Position numbers and translations under genes: made by a program. From Parvimonas micra (lineage in GTDB: Bacteria; Bacillota; Clostridia; Tissierellales; Peptoniphilaceae), in NCBI RefSeq assembly GCF_900637905.1, contig NZ_LR134472.1, forward strand, positions 1,302,001 through 1,366,000: a stretch of 64,000 nucleotides of DNA. Reading direction: 5' to 3'. Below, piece after piece: positions 61,702 through 64,000 of this stretch (position 1 is its first letter; every line of letters starts with the position of its first letter). Below the pieces are notes generated by a model. It was not told the DNA's origin and did not search any database. It saw nothing but the letters and a program-made list of their open reading frames with translations.

Positions 61702-62997
61702 TTGAGTAAAAAAGTTTTATATTATATAAACCAATTTTTTGGACAAATTGGTGGAGAAGAAATGGCTCATGTAGCTCCAACTTTTGAAGAAAAAGCAGTT
61801 GGACCTGCAATGGGCTTTGAAAGAAGTTTAGGTCAAGAAGCAAAAATTGTTGGAACAATTATTTGTGGTGATAACTACTTTAATGAAAATTTAGAAGATT
61901 CTTTAAAATTTATAAAAGAAGTAATGGATAAAGTTAATCCTGATATTGTTGTGGCAGGACCTGCATTTAATGCCGGAAGATATGGTATGGCTTGTGCCGG
62001 AGTTGCAAAATTTGTAACTGAAAACTACAATGTTCCTGTTGTTACAGGAATGTATGAAGAAAATCCGGGACTTGATGCTTGTAAGTCAATAGCTTATGTG
62101 GTACCTACAGGCAATGTTGCAAGTTCAATGGGGAAAGCTTTACCGGTTATGGCAAAGTTAACTTTGAAATTATTAAAAGGTGAAGTAGTTAAACCTTTAG
62201 TTGACGGATATTTTGCCCAAGGTAAGAGGCTTACTGTATTATCAGAAAAAATTGGTGCTATCAGGGCAACTGAGATGTTGATGAAGAGATTAAGAGGAGA
62301 AGAATTTGAAACAGAACTTCCAATGCCGGTATTTGATAAGGTTGAACCTGCAAAAGCAATTGTAGACTTATCAGAGGCAACCATTGCTGTTGTTACAAGC
62401 GGTGGTATTGTTCCATTGGGAAATCCTGACAAAATTCAATCAGCATCTGCACAAAAGTGGGGTAAATATGACATTTCTGCTTTAAATGAATTGGGAAAAG
62501 ATTATTGTACAATACATGGTGGTTATGACCCTGTTTATGCAAATGAAAAGCCTGATAGAGTAGCACCTGTAGATATTCTTAAGGAAATGGAAAAAGAAGG
62601 AAAAATTGGAAAAGTTTATAAGTATTTCTATACTACTACCGGAACCGGTACAGCAGTTGGAAATTCTATAAAATTTGGCGTTGAAATTGGTAAGGAGTTA
62701 AAAGAAGCCGGAGTTGACGGCGTTATATTAACTTCTACTTGAGGTACTTGTACACGTTGCGGAGCAACGATAGTAAAAGAAATTGAAAGATATGGAATAC
62801 CGATTGTTCACATGGCTACGATAGTTACAATTTCAAAATCAGTAGGAGCTAACAGAATAGTACCTACAGTTGCAATTCCATATCCGGTTGGAAATGCAAG
62901 TTTAGAAAAAGACAAAGAATATGCAGTTAGAAAAGATTTAGTTGAAAGAGCAGTTGACTCTTTAGCAACAACTATAGAAGAAGCAACATTTTTCTAA
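61702..62997 (+). CDS. grdB: Glycine/sarcosine/betaine reductase component B gamma subunit, selenoprotein (GrdB/GrdF/GrdH type)
   Basis: The frame runs 61702-62997 with one in-frame TGA at 62740-62742, read as selenocysteine at residue 347. The product is 431 residues, the usual family length. Context is STUGTCTRCGATIV, the known GrdB active site. Downstream residues continue the family alignment (EIERYGIP, VGANRIVPTVAIPYPVGN) to a normal TAA. N-terminus MSKKVLYYINQFFGQIGGEE fits the family. The TTG 61702 follows GAGAGGTGAG. A 6-bp hairpin after the TGA could be the SECIS. The host must carry selA, selB, selC and selD elsewhere. Confidence 0.95.
62755..62769 (+). promoter_or_regulatory. Putative bacterial SECIS hairpin
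   Basis: CGTTGC, a GGA loop and GCAACG form a perfect 6-bp hairpin beginning 12 bases after the UGA, within the coding sequence. Bacterial SECIS elements sit at this distance and often carry G bases in the apical loop that bind SelB. Confidence 0.75.
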
Positions 62998-63017
62998 AGA
63001 AAAATTTGTAATAAAAT

Positions 63018-63051
63018 ACATTCCACTTACAATTCAATGTAAGTGGAATGT
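63018..63051 (+). other. Long hairpin between grdB and the transporter gene
   Basis: Perfect 14-bp stem ACATTCCACTTACA / TGTAAGTGGAATGT with a 6-base loop, but no T-run after it (TGGCC follows). It may stabilise or process the grd message, or weaken read-through, rather than end it. Confidence 0.65.
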
Positions 63052-63080
63052 TGGCCTAAAATTTATAGGAGGATAAATTT

Positions 63081-64000
63081 ATGGAAGAAAATAGAAGTAA
63101 TTGGAATAGTAGATTTGGTTATATAATGGCTGCAGCCGGATTTTCAATAGGTCTTGGAAATGTTTGGAGATTTCCTTATTTAGTTGGAACAAATGGCGGA
63201 GGAGCATTTGTATTAATTTACTTGGCTATTTGTATAGTGATAGGTATTCCTTTATTCTATATGGAAGTTACATTAGGTAGAAAAGCTATGGCAAGTCCGA
63301 TAGTAGGGATGAGAAAATTAACTAAAAAGGGAAGTCCTTGGGTAAGTTTCGGTTGGCTCGGTGTATTAAGTGCATTTTTTATTCTAACTTATTATATAAA
63401 TATCATGGGTTGGATAATGGCATATATTGTTAAAATGCTTACAGGAGCTATGAAGGGTTTTACAGCTGAACAATTTACTGCTAATTTTAATGATTTGATG
63501 GCAAATCCTACTCAACTTGTAATGTGGACTTTAATTTGTACTGTTATAATTGGAGTAATAGCAGCTAAAAATTTAAATTCAGGTCTTGAAAAAGCTTGTA
63601 AATTTATGATGCCTGCATTATTTATTATGTTAATCATAGTAGTTATAAGATCCGTAACTTTACCGGGAGCAGGAGAAGGTATCAAGTGGTATTTAAATGT
63701 TGATTTTTCAAAAGTAACTTCTCAAACATTCCTTACTGCGCTAGGACAATGCTTCTTCTCAGTTGGTATAGCAAGTGGTGGAGCTTTTGTATATGGTTCA
63801 TATTTAAAGAAAGATTCTAATATTCCAGAAGATGGATTAATGGTTGTTGGTTTTGATACATTAGCAGCATTAATAGCCGGCTTTGCAACATTTCCAGCAG
63901 TATTTGCATTAGGATTGAAACCGGATTCAGGATCTAACTTATTATTTGTTACAATGTCAAATGTATTTATGCATATGCCATTTGGACAAATATTTGGATT
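63081..64000 (+). CDS. Sodium:neurotransmitter symporter (NSS) family transporter, 3' truncated by window end
   Basis: The frame is open from ATG 63081 to the last base, giving the first 306 residues; NSS proteins of bacteria are about 440-510 long. NWNSRFGYIMAAAGFSIGLGNVWRFPYL is the Na+-binding first helix with its unwound segment, and at least seven spans are visible (bacterial TM3-TM7 include YYINIMGWIMAYI and SVGIASGGAFVYGSYL). GGAGG at 63069-63073 precedes the start. Its place after grdEB suggests uptake of the reductase substrate, such as glycine or a related amino acid, driven by Na+. Confidence 0.93.
   Translation, partial: MEENRSNWNSRFGYIMAAAGFSIGLGNVWRFPYLVGTNGGGAFVLIYLAICIVIGIPLFYMEVTLGRKAMASPIVGMRKLTKKGSPWVSFGWLGVLSAFFILTYYINIMGWIMAYIVKMLTGAMKGFTAEQFTANFNDLMANPTQLVMWTLICTVIIGVIAAKNLNSGLEKACKFMMPALFIMLIIVVIRSVTLPGAGEGIKWYLNVDFSKVTSQTFLTALGQCFFSVGIASGGAFVYGSYLKKDSNIPEDGLMVVGFDTLAALIAGFATFPAVFALGLKPDSGSNLLFVTMSNVFMHMPFGQIFG

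Noticed and set aside
62740-62742. TGA as a true stop giving a truncated GrdB and a separate small gene at 62812
   Set aside because: The frame continues in GrdB family sequence right after the TGA, the site matches the known selenocysteine motif, and no ribosome-binding site precedes the ATG at 62812.
1-64000. tRNA or rRNA genes, insertion sequences, prophage
   Set aside because: I saw no GC-rich cloverleaf sequences with GTTCGA-type arms, no transposase or integrase reading frame, and no phage structural genes in the window. A tRNA search program would be the decisive check.

Overview
The window is strongly AT-rich DNA from a low-GC Gram-positive anaerobe. Gene content (Stickland-type glycine/sarcosine/betaine reductase with an in-frame UGA for selenocysteine, dlt operon, PASTA kinase, ThiN, PdxS, C69 dipeptidase, Mn-type superoxide dismutase) and the loss of sporulation genes from a block that normally carries them (rqcP-divIC-tilS-hpt-ftsH) point to a non-sporulating anaerobic coccus of the Peptoniphilaceae/Tissierellia. 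Parvimonas is my best guess, from family knowledge and composition rather than any database search. Most of the window is ordinary chromosomal housekeeping. I see no prophage, insertion sequence, CRISPR array, rRNA or tRNA gene.

Layout. 1-9.7 kb: cell-wall hydrolase and CtpA protease; PrpC phosphatase, PrkC kinase, RsgA and Rpe; then ObgE, YhbY, a NadD-YqeK fusion, RsfS and RidA (ribosome assembly and NAD). 10-14.3 kb: teichoic-acid D-alanylation operon in the order dltA-dltC-dltB-dltX-dltD, with dltX a 43-residue microprotein gene. 14.4-20.8 kb: apt, rqcP, divIC, tilS, hpt, ftsH, a small membrane protein and an Ogg-type glycosylase. 21-25.2 kb: cupin regulator and potABCD polyamine importer. 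25.3-33.1 kb: mixed-strand block with M42 and C69 peptidases, PdxS, ThiN, a divergent DXS-like enzyme, flavodoxin, and a superoxide dismutase ending in a Cys-Gly repeat tail. 33.3-39.2 kb: TrkA/TrkH potassium uptake, RNase HI, Sua5, a methyltransferase and an acetyltransferase. 39.2-45.3 kb: a tandem array of 88-bp hairpin units, then overlapping comEC-holA-copA. 45.3-48.5 kb: PepA, a small membrane exporter, and rplJ-rplL behind an L10 leader RNA. 48.5-51.9 kb: an accessory-looking patch with a Nudix gene between two ~100-bp direct repeats, a frameshifted small gene, an orphan MazF-type toxin, a degenerate kinase-like protein and ApbE. 52-57.1 kb: TetR-MMPL-heptad-repeat export operon with two matching operator palindromes. 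57.2-64 kb: two unknown genes, a GntR/FadR regulator, then grdX-grdE-grdB and an NSS amino-acid transporter that runs off the end.

How the parts work together. The right end encodes the substrate-specific protein B of a selenium-dependent reductase together with a probable sodium-coupled importer for its substrate, with a regulator gene just upstream. The other reductase parts (GrdA, C, D and thioredoxins) are not in the window. The dlt operon, PrkC/PrpC, CtpA and the M23 hydrolase form a cell-envelope set. The parts I would look at first are the 88-bp hairpin array, the duplicated promoter region around the Nudix/MazF genes, the GC-rich element at 59.6 kb, the SOD tail, and the MMPL operon with its secreted heptad-repeat partner.
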